Below are positions 8,570-18,356 of a DNA stretch of 45,492 bases, in pieces. Source of the DNA: an uncultured Prevotella sp. (GTDB lineage: Bacteria > Bacteroidota > Bacteroidia > Bacteroidales > Bacteroidaceae); NCBI GenBank assembly GCA_900553465.1, contig USDT01000022.1, positions 1 to 45,492 of the forward strand, given 5' to 3'. Made by a program: the position numbers and the translations under genes. The first letter of the stretch is position 1. The number at the start of each line of letters is the position of its first letter. The notes beneath the pieces are model-generated. The model made no database searches. It was not told the origin of the DNA and saw only the letters and a list, made by a program, of their open reading frames with translations.

Positions 8570-10027
8570 ATGGATAGCAAAAACAACAATCAGAATGAAT
8601 TTGTGCGCAAGGTGGCCGAGCAGAAATATGCTTTCGGCTTCACCACTGACGTACATACGGATATAATAGACAAAGGACTTAACGAGGACGTGGTGCGTCT
8701 CATCTCGCAGAAGAAGGGCGAACCCGACTGGATGCTCGACTTCCGCCTCAAGGCATTTGAGTTCTGGAAGACGCAGAAGCAGCCGTCGTGGGGACATCTC
8801 CATCTGCCGGAGATAGACTATCAGGCCATTTCCTATTATGCCGACCCGATGGCAAAGAAGAAGGACGACGGCAAGAAGGAGATAGACCCGGAGCTGATGA
8901 AGACGTTCGACAAGCTGGGTATTCCGCTTGAGGAGCGTCTTGCGCTGAGCGGAGTGGCTGTGGATGCCATCATGGACTCGGTGTCGGTGAAGACCACGTT
9001 CAAGGAGAAACTGGCCGAGAAGGGCATCATATTCTGCTCGATAGGCGACGCCATAAAGAATCATCCCGACCTCGTTCGCGAGTATCTCGGTTCTGTCGTG
9101 CCCTATCGCGACAACTTCTTCGCCGCGCTCAACAGCGCGGTGTTCAGCGACGGCTCATTCGTATATATCCCCAAAGGCGTGCGCTGTCCGATGGAGCTGA
9201 GCTCGTATTTCCGCATCAACGCCCGCAATACGGGTCAGTTTGAGCGCACACTGATAGTGGCCGACGACTCATCCTACGTGTCGTATCTCGAAGGATGCAC
9301 CGCCCCGATGCGCGACGAGAACCAACTGCACGCCGCAATCGTGGAGATAGTGGTGAAGGATAATGCCGAGGTGAAATACTCAACCGTACAGAACTGGTAC
9401 CCGGGCGATGAGAACGGACGTGGCGGTGTGTACAACCTTGTTACCAAACGCGGCGACCTGCGCGGCGTAAACTCCAAGCTGTCGTGGACACAGGTGGAGA
9501 CCGGTTCGGCCATAACGTGGAAGTATCCGTCGTGCGTACTGCGCGGCGACAACTCGCAGGCCGAGTTCTACAGCGTGGCTGTGACGAACCATTATCAGCA
9601 GGCCGACACCGGCACAAAGATGATACACATGGGCAAGAACACCCGCAGCACAATCATAAGCAAGGGTATCAGCGCCGGACACAGCCAGAACTCTTACCGC
9701 GGACTGGTGAGAGCCACCTCGGGAGCCGACAATGCCCGCAACTACAGCTCGTGCGACAGTCTGCTGCTCGGAAGCGAGTGTGGCGCGCATACTTTCCCTT
9801 ACATGGACATACACAACGACACGGCGGTGGTGGAACACGAGGCCACGACGAGCAAGATAAGCGAGGATCAGCTGTTCTACTGCAATCAGCGAGGCATCTC
9901 CACCGAGCATGCTATCGGACTGATAGTGAACGGCTACGCCAAGGAAGTGCTCAATAAGCTGCCTATGGAGTTCGCCGTCGAGGCCCAGAAGTTGTTGAGC
10001 GTCTCGCTTGAAGGTTCGGTGGGATGA
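8570..10027 (+). CDS. sufB: Fe-S cluster assembly scaffold protein SufB
   Basis: A 485-residue SufB, the scaffold subunit of the SufBC2D complex on which Fe-S clusters are built in the cytoplasm. Recognisable SufB blocks include [55 protein letters not shown] and [14 protein letters not shown]. The C-terminal beta-helix segment includes [17 protein letters not shown], with the Cys implicated in cluster assembly, and FYCNQRGIS. Length matches the family. It is the first gene of a four-gene operon with sufC 42 bases downstream. The ATG at 8570 follows the -7 box by 56 bases. Confidence 0.97.
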   Translation: MDSKNNNQNEFVRKVAEQKYAFGFTTDVHTDIIDKGLNEDVVRLISQKKGEPDWMLDFRLKAFEFWKTQKQPSWGHLHLPEIDYQAISYYADPMAKKKDDGKKEIDPELMKTFDKLGIPLEERLALSGVAVDAIMDSVSVKTTFKEKLAEKGIIFCSIGDAIKNHPDLVREYLGSVVPYRDNFFAALNSAVFSDGSFVYIPKGVRCPMELSSYFRINARNTGQFERTLIVADDSSYVSYLEGCTAPMRDENQLHAAIVEIVVKDNAEVKYSTVQNWYPGDENGRGGVYNLVTKRGDLRGVNSKLSWTQVETGSAITWKYPSCVLRGDNSQAEFYSVAVTNHYQQADTGTKMIHMGKNTRSTIISKGISAGHSQNSYRGLVRATSGADNARNYSSCDSLLLGSECGAHTFPYMDIHNDTAVVEHEATTSKISEDQLFYCNQRGISTEHAIGLIVNGYAKEVLNKLPMEFAVEAQKLLSVSLEGSVG

Positions 10028-10069
10028 TAATAAATATAATAAACACTTACGTCAGAAATACAAACAGTT

Positions 10070-10825
10070 ATGTTAGAGATAAAAGACTTGCATGCCAAAA
10101 TAGGCGATAAAGAAATATTGAAAGGTATCAACCTTACGATAAAGGACGGCGAAACACATGCCATAATGGGCCCAAACGGTTCGGGAAAATCCACTCTCAG
10201 CGCGGTGCTTACAGGTAATCCGCTCTATGAGGTGACCGCTGGTACAGCCTTCTTCAACGGCAAGAACCTGCTGGAGATGAAGCCGGAGGAACGCGCCAAT
10301 GAGGGAATATTCCTTTCGTTCCAGTATCCTGTGGAGATACCGGGCGTGTCGATGACCAACTTCCTGAAGACCGCCGTTAACGAGAAACGCAAGTATCAGG
10401 GGCTGCCGGAGTTGAAGACTGCCGACTTCCTGAAGCTCATGAACGAGAAACGCAAGATTGTTGAACTCGACAGCAAGTTCACACGCCGCTCGGTGAACGA
10501 GGGATTCAGCGGCGGAGAAAAGAAGCGCAACGAGATATTCCAGATGGCAATGCTCGAACCGAAGCTCGCCATTCTCGACGAGACAGACTCAGGTCTGGAT
10601 GTCGATGCGCTGCGCATCGTGGCCGAAGGTGTGAACAAACTGAAGACACCGGAGTCGAGTACAATCGTCATAACCCACTATGAGCGTCTGCTCGACATCA
10701 TCAAACCCGACGTGGTTCACGTGCTCTATAAGGGTCGCATAGTCAAGACCGCCGGACCGGAACTGTCTAAGGAAATTGAGGAAAGAGGCTACGACTGGAT
10801 CAAGGCTGAAATCGGAGAGGAGTGA
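10070..10825 (+). CDS. sufC: Fe-S cluster assembly ATPase SufC
   Basis: A 251-residue ABC-type ATPase that drives conformational change of the SufB-SufD scaffold; it is cytoplasmic and not a transporter. Walker A is GPNGSGKST (34-42), the signature is FSGGEKKRNEI (146-156) and Walker B with catalytic Glu is LAILDE (166-171). A D-loop (SGLD, 174-177) follows, with the switch His in VITHYERLL. All catalytic residues are intact. It overlaps or abuts sufD. Confidence 0.97.
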   Translation: MLEIKDLHAKIGDKEILKGINLTIKDGETHAIMGPNGSGKSTLSAVLTGNPLYEVTAGTAFFNGKNLLEMKPEERANEGIFLSFQYPVEIPGVSMTNFLKTAVNEKRKYQGLPELKTADFLKLMNEKRKIVELDSKFTRRSVNEGFSGGEKKRNEIFQMAMLEPKLAILDETDSGLDVDALRIVAEGVNKLKTPESSTIVITHYERLLDIIKPDVVHVLYKGRIVKTAGPELSKEIEERGYDWIKAEIGEE

Positions 10826-10827
10826 TT

Positions 10828-12171
10828 ATGGGAAGTGAGAAACAGTATATAGACCTTTACAAGTCGGGACGCGACGCGTTGTTCGGCCATAGTGCCGCAG
10901 CTCTCAACGCTGTGCGCGATAAGGCCTTCGACGACTTTTGCCGTCTCGGATTTCCCACACGTAAGGTGGAGAAATACAAATACACCGACATCAGCGAGAT
11001 ATTCAGTCCGGACTACGGTCTTAATCTCAACCGTCTGGACATTCCTGTGAATCCTTACGACGCTTTCCGCTGTGATGTCCCGAACCTCAGCACATCGCTC
11101 TATTTCGTGGTGAACGATGCTTTTTATAGCCGTCTGCTGCCCAAGTCGTCGCTTCCCGAAGGCGTGTATGTGGGCTCGCTTAACGCTTATGCCGCTGAAA
11201 ATCCCGATTTCATCGCCAGATATTACGCCCGTATCGCCCGCACGGATACCGACGCCGTGACTGCGCTCAACACAATGCTGGCCCAGGACGGACTGCTCGT
11301 CCACGTGCCGCGCAACGTGAAGGTGGAGCGCGCCATACAGGTGATAAACATTCTTCGCGCCGATGTCGATCTGATGGTCAACCGCCGTGTGCTCATCGTT
11401 CTTGACGAAGGAGCAGAGGCCAAGCTGCTTTTCTGCGACCATACAGCCGACGAACGCCGGTTCCTCGCCACTCAGGTGACGGAGGCTTATGTCGGAGCAA
11501 ATGCGTCGCTTGAGCTTTATTGCATGGAGGAGACGCATCATCTGAACAACCGTGTGAGCAATGTCTATATCGATCAGCAGGCAGACAGCCGTGTGAGCCA
11601 CAACGTCATAACCCTGCACAACGGCGTGACGCGTAACTGTCTGGAGCTTGCTCTTCGCGGTCAGGGCGCTGAATGCAACGTCAACGGATTCGTCATCGCC
11701 GACAAGAACCAGCATATCGACAACAACACTCTCATCGATCATCAGGCATCGCATTGCACGAGTCATGAGCTCTACAAGTATGTGCTCGACGGCCATTCCA
11801 CTGGTGCTTTCGCAGGAAAGGTGCTTGTTCGCGAGGGTGCTCAGAAGACAGTGTCCGACGAAGTCAACCGCAACCTGTGCGCCACAAAGGAAGCACGCAT
11901 GTACACTCAGCCTATGCTCGAGATTTATGCCGATGATGTGAAGTGCTCTCACGGTTCTACCGTAGGACAGCTCAACGACGCGGCGCTGTTCTATATGCGC
12001 CAGCGCGGTATCTCGGTTAAGGAAGCCCGTCTGCTGCTCGAGTTCGCCTTCATCAACGAAGTGGTCGACAAGATTACGCTCGAACCGCTGCGCGACCGTC
12101 TGCATTATCTTGTGGAGAAACGCTTCCGCGGCGAATTGTGCAAGTGTGAGGGCTGTCGTCTGTGCAAATAA
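10828..12171 (+). CDS. sufD: Fe-S cluster assembly protein SufD
   Basis: A 447-residue SufD, the partner of SufB in the SufBC2D scaffold. Its N-terminal part has FPTRKVEKYKYTDI, the typical SufD entry motif (family: R-x-E-x-W/Y-K-Y-T). The C-terminal beta-helix contains SCHGST-type sequence (KCSHGSTVGQLNDAALFYM) with the conserved His, and RQRGISVKEARLLL. The ATG at 10828 is 2 bases past the sufC stop and is preferred. A GTG at 10822 overlapping the sufC stop would add two residues. The C-terminus RGELCKCEGCRLCK has four closely spaced Cys. sufS follows after 27 bases. Confidence 0.95.
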   Translation: MGSEKQYIDLYKSGRDALFGHSAAALNAVRDKAFDDFCRLGFPTRKVEKYKYTDISEIFSPDYGLNLNRLDIPVNPYDAFRCDVPNLSTSLYFVVNDAFYSRLLPKSSLPEGVYVGSLNAYAAENPDFIARYYARIARTDTDAVTALNTMLAQDGLLVHVPRNVKVERAIQVINILRADVDLMVNRRVLIVLDEGAEAKLLFCDHTADERRFLATQVTEAYVGANASLELYCMEETHHLNNRVSNVYIDQQADSRVSHNVITLHNGVTRNCLELALRGQGAECNVNGFVIADKNQHIDNNTLIDHQASHCTSHELYKYVLDGHSTGAFAGKVLVREGAQKTVSDEVNRNLCATKEARMYTQPMLEIYADDVKCSHGSTVGQLNDAALFYMRQRGISVKEARLLLEFAFINEVVDKITLEPLRDRLHYLVEKRFRGELCKCEGCRLCK

Positions 12172-12198
12172 ATATGTTCCAATCATAAAAACAAAATC

Positions 12199-13416
12199 AT
12201 GGCATACGATGTAAACACTATCCGCAAGGATTTTCCGATACTTTCCACCACTGTCTATGATAAGCCGTTGGTCTATCTCGACAATGCCGCCACGACGCAG
12301 AAACCGCTTTGTGTGCTCGACGCCATGCGCCACGAGTATCTCAATGCCAACGCCAATGTGCACCGTGGAGTGCACTATCTGTCGCAGCAGGCTACCGAAC
12401 TGCATGAGGCGGCGCGCGAGACGGTACGCAGTTTCATCAATGCCGGCAAGACGGAGGAGGTGATATTCACCCGCGGAACTACTGAGAGCATCAATCTTGT
12501 GGCATCCTCTTTCTGCGACGCATTTATGAAGGAGGGCGATGAAATCATCGTTTCCATGATGGAACACCACTCAAACATCGTGCCGTGGCAGCTTCAGGCA
12601 GCCCGTCGAGGCATCGCCGTCAAGGTGATACCTATTAACGATAAGGGCGAGCTCGACATGGAAGCGTATGCCGGTCTGTTCACCGAGCGCACGAAGATTG
12701 TAAGTGTAGCCCATGTGAGCAACGTCCTCGGAACGGTAAATCCGGTGAAGGACATCATACGTATTGCCCACGAACACGACGTGCCGGTGCTTATAGACGG
12801 TGCGCAGAGCACACCACATTTCAAGGTGGACGTGCAGGATATGGATTGCGATTTCTTCGCTTTCAGTGGACATAAGATATATGGTCCTACCGGCATTGGT
12901 GTGCTTTATGGTAAGGAGAAATGGCTCGACCGCATGCCGCCATATCAGGGTGGAGGCGAGATGATAGAAAGCGTGACTTTCGAGAAAACAGTTTTTGAGC
13001 ATCTTCCGTTCAAGTTTGAGGCCGGAACTCCCGATTACGTGGCTACCCGCGGACTTGCCGTGGCACTCGATTACGTGAACGGAATAGGCATTGAGAACAT
13101 CTCTGCTCACGAACGAGAGCTGACGTCTTATTGTATGGAACAGATGCGCACTATCGATGAAATCGCGCTTTTCGGCACCTCGGAGCATAAAGATGCTGTT
13201 GTGTCGTTCCTCGTCGGAAACATCCATCATCTGGATATGGGTACCTTGCTCGACCGTCTCGGCATAGCTGTGCGTACCGGTCATCACTGCGCACAGCCCG
13301 TGATGCAACACTACGGAATACAGGGCACTGTGCGCGCTTCCTTTGCCATGTACAACACGAAGGAGGAAATCGACGCGCTGGTAGAAGGTGTCAGACGTGT
13401 GAGCCGTATGTTCTGA
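12199..13416 (+). CDS. sufS: Cysteine desulfurase SufS
   Basis: A 405-residue PLP-dependent cysteine desulfurase (group II) that takes sulfur from L-cysteine, giving alanine and a persulfide for Fe-S assembly. The PLP lysine is K226 in FSGHKIYGPTG. The active-site Cys is C364 in RTGHHCAQP. GAQSTPH (201-207) holds the PLP-contact Asp/Gln region. Length and motif order are those of SufS. It closes the suf operon. No sufE, sufU or sufT partner lies in the window, so the persulfide acceptor must be encoded elsewhere. The next ORF starts only 10 bases downstream. Confidence 0.96.
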   Translation: MAYDVNTIRKDFPILSTTVYDKPLVYLDNAATTQKPLCVLDAMRHEYLNANANVHRGVHYLSQQATELHEAARETVRSFINAGKTEEVIFTRGTTESINLVASSFCDAFMKEGDEIIVSMMEHHSNIVPWQLQAARRGIAVKVIPINDKGELDMEAYAGLFTERTKIVSVAHVSNVLGTVNPVKDIIRIAHEHDVPVLIDGAQSTPHFKVDVQDMDCDFFAFSGHKIYGPTGIGVLYGKEKWLDRMPPYQGGGEMIESVTFEKTVFEHLPFKFEAGTPDYVATRGLAVALDYVNGIGIENISAHERELTSYCMEQMRTIDEIALFGTSEHKDAVVSFLVGNIHHLDMGTLLDRLGIAVRTGHHCAQPVMQHYGIQGTVRASFAMYNTKEEIDALVEGVRRVSRMF

Positions 13417-13426
13417 GTTTCTGAAA

Positions 13427-15181
13427 ATGATTCCGCTTTTTCACGAAAAACTAAATTCTATCTGTTGTTACGATTCTTTCCGTCGTGCAGGAAAGTGTCG
13501 TAACATTGTTGTAAGGTATTGTAAAGGACTGTCATTCTCGGTTGTTTTCATTCTTTTTTTCTTCATTCCATCGGTTCTTCCGGCTGAACCGGTTCAGAGC
13601 GAGGGCCATTGCACTTATCTCAAAGCACTTTCGCTGACCGAACACGGACAGAATGCCAAGGCGCTGTTTCTGCTTAACCGCCTTTCGGACAGTCTGTCAA
13701 TGACCGGCAAGGATCATTCCGACATAAAACTACTCATGGATGTCAACCGTCTGAGAGCGGAAAATTATCAGTCGCTTGGAGACCTGGATAAGGCACTGCG
13801 CCTGTATCGCAGTGCGATGAAAACGGCTAAATCGTTGTCTGACGACCGCAGTTACGCGCGTCTGTGCAACGATATCTTCGGTATATATTATTCTTCCCGA
13901 CGTTTTTCCGATGCTGTGGATCTGCTACGGCGTGCTCTTAAGATAAACATATCTTTGAACGATTCTGCCAGTATACGCAATAATTATAATAATCTTGGAC
14001 TTGTATTTTACGACCAAAAAAAGTACAGAGAAGCGCTTTGTTACATGGATAGTGCTTTCAGATATACATCGTCCGGTGACAGGCTCGGGCAGTCGTTGAT
14101 ATATACAAACCGTGCAGAAGTGTTCTGCAAGCAGGGCAATTATGCACGTGCGGATGCTGAACTGTCGAAAGCATCACGCCTGCAGACCGGATTGAAATTC
14201 AATCCTGACATACTTCAGACAATGCTCAATACTGCCTATGTCAAGGCTTTGCTCGGCAAAGAGAGTGATGCCCGACGTACGGTAAAGCTCATTCATGTCC
14301 GTCTGCCGGAAACTCCGCTCACGGTACAGACACGTTCCTATAGGCAACTTACCGACATATCGTTCATTCTTGGCGATTCCATCGAGGCATTGCACAATAT
14401 TCTGAAGTATGAGGAAACGGGTGATTCTGTTTGGCGTGACAATAGCGACGAGCAGTTGCGGCAGCTTCTTGTAGCCTACGACTCCGAACGTCTGAAAAAC
14501 ATGAACAGCAGTCTGGAGGCATCGGTTGACATTTATCGGACCATTGCAAGCCGTCGTACGCTCATGGTATGCATCGTAGCCGTGTTTCTTGTTATACTTG
14601 CTGTGCTCATTGTTCTGCTTTTGTTGCGCATCCGTGCCGACCGACGCAAGAACCGGCTGATAAATCTCCAGCGTGACAGACTGCTGCTTTATGAACAGCG
14701 TGAGCACGAAAGACGCCAGCTGGAAATGAACCATCAGCTGGACAGCAAGAACCGACAGCTCACCACTTACACTATAGATCTTGCATCGATAAGCGAATTC
14801 CACCGCAAATTATGCGACGAATTAACTGAAGTTCGCGATGGAATGGCAAAAAACAAGAACCTGGACCACACAAAGCTCAACGAGATAATACATGCCCTGC
14901 ATCATTATAACGATAAACCTGTGAGCGAGGATTTCAGAGTGTATTTCGACGAAGTGCACCCAGATTTTCTCAATCGTCTGTCGCAGCTTTATCCCAATCT
15001 CAGTAAGATAGACTTGCGTCTGTGCGCCTATCTGCACATAGGTATGTCAACAAAGGAAATTTCCGCTCTTACCTGTCGCGAAGTACGGAGTGTCGAGTCG
15101 TCGCGTCATCGACTGCGTAAGAAACTCGGTGTGCCTCCGGGTGTGAGCATTCACGAATTTCTTGCCGATATTGCGGGATGA
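13427..15181 (+). CDS. Membrane TPR regulator with C-terminal HTH
   Basis: A 584-residue protein of a class common in Bacteroidales: signal peptide, periplasmic TPRs, one membrane helix, coiled coil and a DNA-binding C-terminus. An N-terminal hydrophobic segment (about 34-48, VVFILFFFIPSVLPA) follows a long polar lead. Several TPR-like units span about 60-330 (LDKALRLYRSAMKTA, FSDAVDLLRRALKIN, YREALCYMDSAFRY). A transmembrane helix lies near 378-400 (MVCIVAVFLVILAVLIVLLL) and a charged coiled coil near 402-445. A LuxR-like HTH lies near 525-575 (MSTKEISALTCREVRSVESS). It is thought of as a one-component transmembrane regulator. No sensor ligand is known. It lies 10 bases after sufS but its role points to the secreted-protein gene that follows. 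Confidence 0.85.
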   Translation: MIPLFHEKLNSICCYDSFRRAGKCRNIVVRYCKGLSFSVVFILFFFIPSVLPAEPVQSEGHCTYLKALSLTEHGQNAKALFLLNRLSDSLSMTGKDHSDIKLLMDVNRLRAENYQSLGDLDKALRLYRSAMKTAKSLSDDRSYARLCNDIFGIYYSSRRFSDAVDLLRRALKINISLNDSASIRNNYNNLGLVFYDQKKYREALCYMDSAFRYTSSGDRLGQSLIYTNRAEVFCKQGNYARADAELSKASRLQTGLKFNPDILQTMLNTAYVKALLGKESDARRTVKLIHVRLPETPLTVQTRSYRQLTDISFILGDSIEALHNILKYEETGDSVWRDNSDEQLRQLLVAYDSERLKNMNSSLEASVDIYRTIASRRTLMVCIVAVFLVILAVLIVLLLLRIRADRRKNRLINLQRDRLLLYEQREHERRQLEMNHQLDSKNRQLTTYTIDLASISEFHRKLCDELTEVRDGMAKNKNLDHTKLNEIIHALHHYNDKPVSEDFRVYFDEVHPDFLNRLSQLYPNLSKIDLRLCAYLHIGMSTKEISALTCREVRSVESSRHRLRKKLGVPPGVSIHEFLADIAG

Positions 15182-15189
15182 CGATATAT

Positions 15190-15211
15190 ATGCAGTGGTA
15201 ATGCAGTGGTG
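15190..15211 (+). promoter_or_regulatory. Tandem 10-bp repeat upstream of the secreted modular protein
   Basis: ATGCAGTGGT occurs twice in direct orientation, at 15190-15199 and 15201-15210, an 11-base period or about one helical turn. It sits 31 bases before the -7 box of the next gene and just after the stop of an HTH-containing regulator. A regulator operator is a reasonable guess, nothing more. Confidence 0.45.
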
Positions 15212-15241
15212 CCGGACATCTGCATAAAAAGGGAATTAATG

Positions 15242-15249
15242 TAATTTTG
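15242..15249 (+). promoter_or_regulatory. Promoter -7 box of the secreted modular protein gene
   Basis: TAATTTTG matches TAnnTTTG. A partial -33 element (TCTG, 15219-15222) lies 19 bases upstream. The leader to the ATG at 15278 is about 25 nucleotides. Confidence 0.5.
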
Positions 15250-15277
15250 TGACGTTAATTCTTTAAAAGTAAAGCAA

Positions 15278-18200
15278 ATGTACAGAATTCCACGCTTTTT
15301 TATTAAAAGACATCTGTTTGCGGCTTTTCTGGCTCTGGCTGCAAGCGGTGCCCGTGCCGATAGCGGTGATGTAGTGTTTGGAGAGACTTTCGACACCGAA
15401 GACGATTTTGCCCGCTGGACACTTGTTGATAACAACGGCGGACGCACATGGGAATTTCTCAACGGTGCGGCGGCCTACATGTTGGATTATCAGACCGGCT
15501 TGCCGGGCGATGACTGGTGCATCTCTCCGGAGTTCCATCTTTCTGCCGGAAGAGTGTACGAACTGAAGTTCTATCTTGGAATAAATTCGATGCCGGAAAA
15601 TCTGAAGGTTTTTCTTGGTACTTCATCCGAACCTTCAACATTCACCAAAGAGCTCGCCGATTATAATAATGTCACTTCTTCAGACTCCGGAACCAAGACG
15701 CTGAAGATATATGTCAACGCTGACGGAAACTACCGTCTGGGCTTTTACGCATACAGTCAGCCGAATATGCATCGTATAGACATAGATAATGTGTCTGTGA
15801 CGGACATCGCTTCGGCAGGTGTGCCTGGTGCAGTTGCAGGTCTGACAGTTGTTCCGGCGGAGCTTGGTGGTATGTCGGCCGATCTGTCGTTTGTGGCTCC
15901 TGACGTTACTGCCACAGACGAGACGCTGACAGCAAATGTTGATATCAACATCTATCGCAATGGCGGCGAAGAGCCTGTAAAGACATACAAAGATGTGAAA
16001 CCAGGCACACCGTTGACATGGAAAGACATAGAATCCGCTCACGGATTCAACACCTATCGTGTTGTAGCAGCAAATGCAGAGGGCGAGGGTGCCGCTTCCG
16101 AACAGAAAGTTTTCGTAGGACTCGACACTCCGGTGGCTGCCACCAACGCCGTGGCAAAACTCAATGCAGACAAGAGCGTCACTGTTACGTGGACTGCTCC
16201 GGCTGCTTCGGTCAACGGCGGATACGTTGATTTCGACAACATGACATACAATATATCCCGTGGCGATGAGGTGATTGCAACCTCGCACAAGGGTGAGAGC
16301 TATACAGACAAGGTTCCCGTGGAGCGCGGCCAGGCTCTTGTGGCTTACACCATTACGCCTGTCGCAGGCGGCCAAAGCGGTGAACCGGTTGTGTCATCGT
16401 CAGTTTTGAGTGGTGTTCCGCTTGTGTTCCCCTACAAAGAATCGTTTGCCGGACAGAAGCCAGTTGTTCCATGGTATGTGGATGGAACTGTAGCCGACTT
16501 CGAATGGCATACCATCGGTGACGATGAAATGGGCGAATTTGAAGAGGTTATGACGCAGGACAGCGACAATGGAATGATAGTTGCCGAGTCCAAATATGCT
16601 GATTATGGCGCTCGTTCGCGCTATGTGTCGCCGCTCATCGATCTTTCCGGTGCAGTAAATCCCGAACTCCGCTTCTGGTTCTACAAGGCACGCAGTCCAT
16701 GGTATGACCCGGAGTGGGACGGAGAAGTGAACGACCGCCTGCAGGTTCAGATATCTTTCGATGGCGGCGAATGGCAGGACATCGACAATGCGGTGTTCTA
16801 TCAGAACGAGAATTCCGACGGATGGGTAGAGTGTGTTGTCAATCTGCCGAAGCAGGAAGCTTCGTTCGTGAATATCGGATTGCTCGCTACGGCCGAAGCT
16901 GATGCCGGAGCATATCGCAATATGTACGTTGACAACATAAGCATTGACGAATCCGAATATGTCAACGACCTTGCCATCACATCGTTCACGGTTGACAATA
17001 AGCGTGCCGGCATAGGCGATGAAGTGACTTATATAGCCTCTGTCTTCAACCGTGGTGGTAACACAGCCGCAGGCTATAAGGTTGATTTCGTGTGCGACGG
17101 TGAGGTTGTGGCCACGGCCGACGGAGCCGATGTCGAGCCGGCCAATACCGTAAACGTCACATATAAGGTAAAAGCCACACCGGCCGATGCCGTTGCTGAC
17201 AGCCACGAATGGCAGGCTGTCGTGAAGTATGATGCCGATGAATTCGACGGAAATAACGCTTCCGAGACACTTTCCACATCTGTGCGCCGCTCCGATCTTC
17301 CTGTTGTTAACGGACTTTCTGCTACAGGAACACCCGGTAATGCATCGCTCACATGGAATGCTGCCGCCTCAATCCCGGCCGTGGAGCATGGCGAAATGCA
17401 GACTGTGACCGACGATTTCGAGGATTACGAGCCGTTCATCATCGACAATATCGGCCTGTGGAACGTTTACGACGCCGACAAATCGACCACCATGGTGTCG
17501 CCCCGTATCCCCAACAGCTACGAGCATCAGGGTGAGCCGATGGCCTTCCAGGTGTTCAACATTGAACAGGCCGGTGTATGGGTTGATGGCAACATGGACG
17601 ACGCCTTTATGCCGGTGAATGATGCAAGCAGCCAGATGCTCGTGTGTCCGTCTGTCGACTGGCCCGCTGAAAACGATGACTGGCTCATCACTCCGCGCCT
17701 CGACGGCCGTCAGCAGACAATATCGTTCTATGCCAAGGCCGCTACATACGACAGCGAATGGATAAACGTATATTACTCTACGACAGACAACCACCACGAC
17801 AGCTTCGTCAAACTGAACGAAGACGACCACATCGCCGTTAGTGACGGATGGCGTAAGTACACATACACCGTGCCAGAAGGCGCGCGCTATTTCGCTGTAC
17901 GATGTGTACGCCGCGTGGTGATGCTAATGATCGACGACTTCACATATGCTCCTTATGACGGCAGCCAGGAAGCAGCAGAACTGCTCGGCTACAACGTCTA
18001 TCGCGACAATGTCAAGATAAATACAGAGCTTGTGACCACCAATAAGTTCACCGACACCGAAGCCGGACATTCCGAAGCCGTATATACGGTTACGGCAGTT
18101 TACGACAGCGGTGAGAGCGCTTACTCCAACGAGGCTGTGCTCACAACCACCGGCATCAGTCGTCCAGGTGCTGACGCCACGGCTACTGAAAGTGCGCGCT

Positions 18201-18295
18201 ATGCCATTGACGGTCGCCGCCTCGATGCGCCTGAGCGTGGTGTGAACATTGTAAGAATGACCGATGGAAAGGTACGTAAAGTTATTGTGAGATAA
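15278..18295 (+). CDS. Secreted multidomain protein with three choice-of-anchor-J/cleaved-adhesin modules
   Basis: A 1005-residue exported protein. A signal peptide (about 1-28, FFIKRHLFAAFLALAASGARA) is followed by a jelly-roll module (about 32-180) with GDDWCISPEF. Then come FN3-like domains (about 190-380), a second jelly-roll module (about 385-560) with SRYVSPLIDLS, a CARDB/FN3-like domain (about 565-680), a third module (about 705-890) with NDDWLITPRLDG, and a last FN3 domain. The W-I/L-x-x-P pattern repeated in the modules is typical of choice-of-anchor J (MAM-like) domains of adhesins and proteases. No catalytic domain is visible. The end (YAIDGRRLDAPERGVNIVR) resembles the C-terminal sorting tail of type IX secretion cargo. 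It is likely a surface adhesin or binding protein; its ligand is unknown. A terminator follows. Confidence 0.8.
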   Translation: MYRIPRFFIKRHLFAAFLALAASGARADSGDVVFGETFDTEDDFARWTLVDNNGGRTWEFLNGAAAYMLDYQTGLPGDDWCISPEFHLSAGRVYELKFYLGINSMPENLKVFLGTSSEPSTFTKELADYNNVTSSDSGTKTLKIYVNADGNYRLGFYAYSQPNMHRIDIDNVSVTDIASAGVPGAVAGLTVVPAELGGMSADLSFVAPDVTATDETLTANVDINIYRNGGEEPVKTYKDVKPGTPLTWKDIESAHGFNTYRVVAANAEGEGAASEQKVFVGLDTPVAATNAVAKLNADKSVTVTWTAPAASVNGGYVDFDNMTYNISRGDEVIATSHKGESYTDKVPVERGQALVAYTITPVAGGQSGEPVVSSSVLSGVPLVFPYKESFAGQKPVVPWYVDGTVADFEWHTIGDDEMGEFEEVMTQDSDNGMIVAESKYADYGARSRYVSPLIDLSGAVNPELRFWFYKARSPWYDPEWDGEVNDRLQVQISFDGGEWQDIDNAVFYQNENSDGWVECVVNLPKQEASFVNIGLLATAEADAGAYRNMYVDNISIDESEYVNDLAITSFTVDNKRAGIGDEVTYIASVFNRGGNTAAGYKVDFVCDGEVVATADGADVEPANTVNVTYKVKATPADAVADSHEWQAVVKYDADEFDGNNASETLSTSVRRSDLPVVNGLSATGTPGNASLTWNAAASIPAVEHGEMQTVTDDFEDYEPFIIDNIGLWNVYDADKSTTMVSPRIPNSYEHQGEPMAFQVFNIEQAGVWVDGNMDDAFMPVNDASSQMLVCPSVDWPAENDDWLITPRLDGRQQTISFYAKAATYDSEWINVYYSTTDNHHDSFVKLNEDDHIAVSDGWRKYTYTVPEGARYFAVRCVRRVVMLMIDDFTYAPYDGSQEAAELLGYNVYRDNVKINTELVTTNKFTDTEAGHSEAVYTVTAVYDSGESAYSNEAVLTTTGISRPGADATATESARYAIDGRRLDAPERGVNIVRMTDGKVRKVIVR

Positions 18296-18319
18296 AGCAA
18301 ATGCGTTAATAGCAGGATG

Positions 18320-18356
18320 GGGAGCTCGCCGTGAGGCGGGTTCCCTGTTTCGTTTT
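18320..18356 (+). terminator. Intrinsic terminator after the secreted modular protein
   Basis: GGGAGCTCGCC (18320-18330) pairs with GGCGGGTTCCC (18335-18345) around a GTGA loop, 11 pairs including two wobbles, followed by TGTTTCGTTTTT. Confidence 0.8.

Noticed and set aside
10789..12570. 593-codon open frame on the minus strand
   Set aside because: Runs antisense through sufD and into sufS, which have full-length family matches. The product is His/Val-rich with no domain, as expected from a shadow of biased codons.
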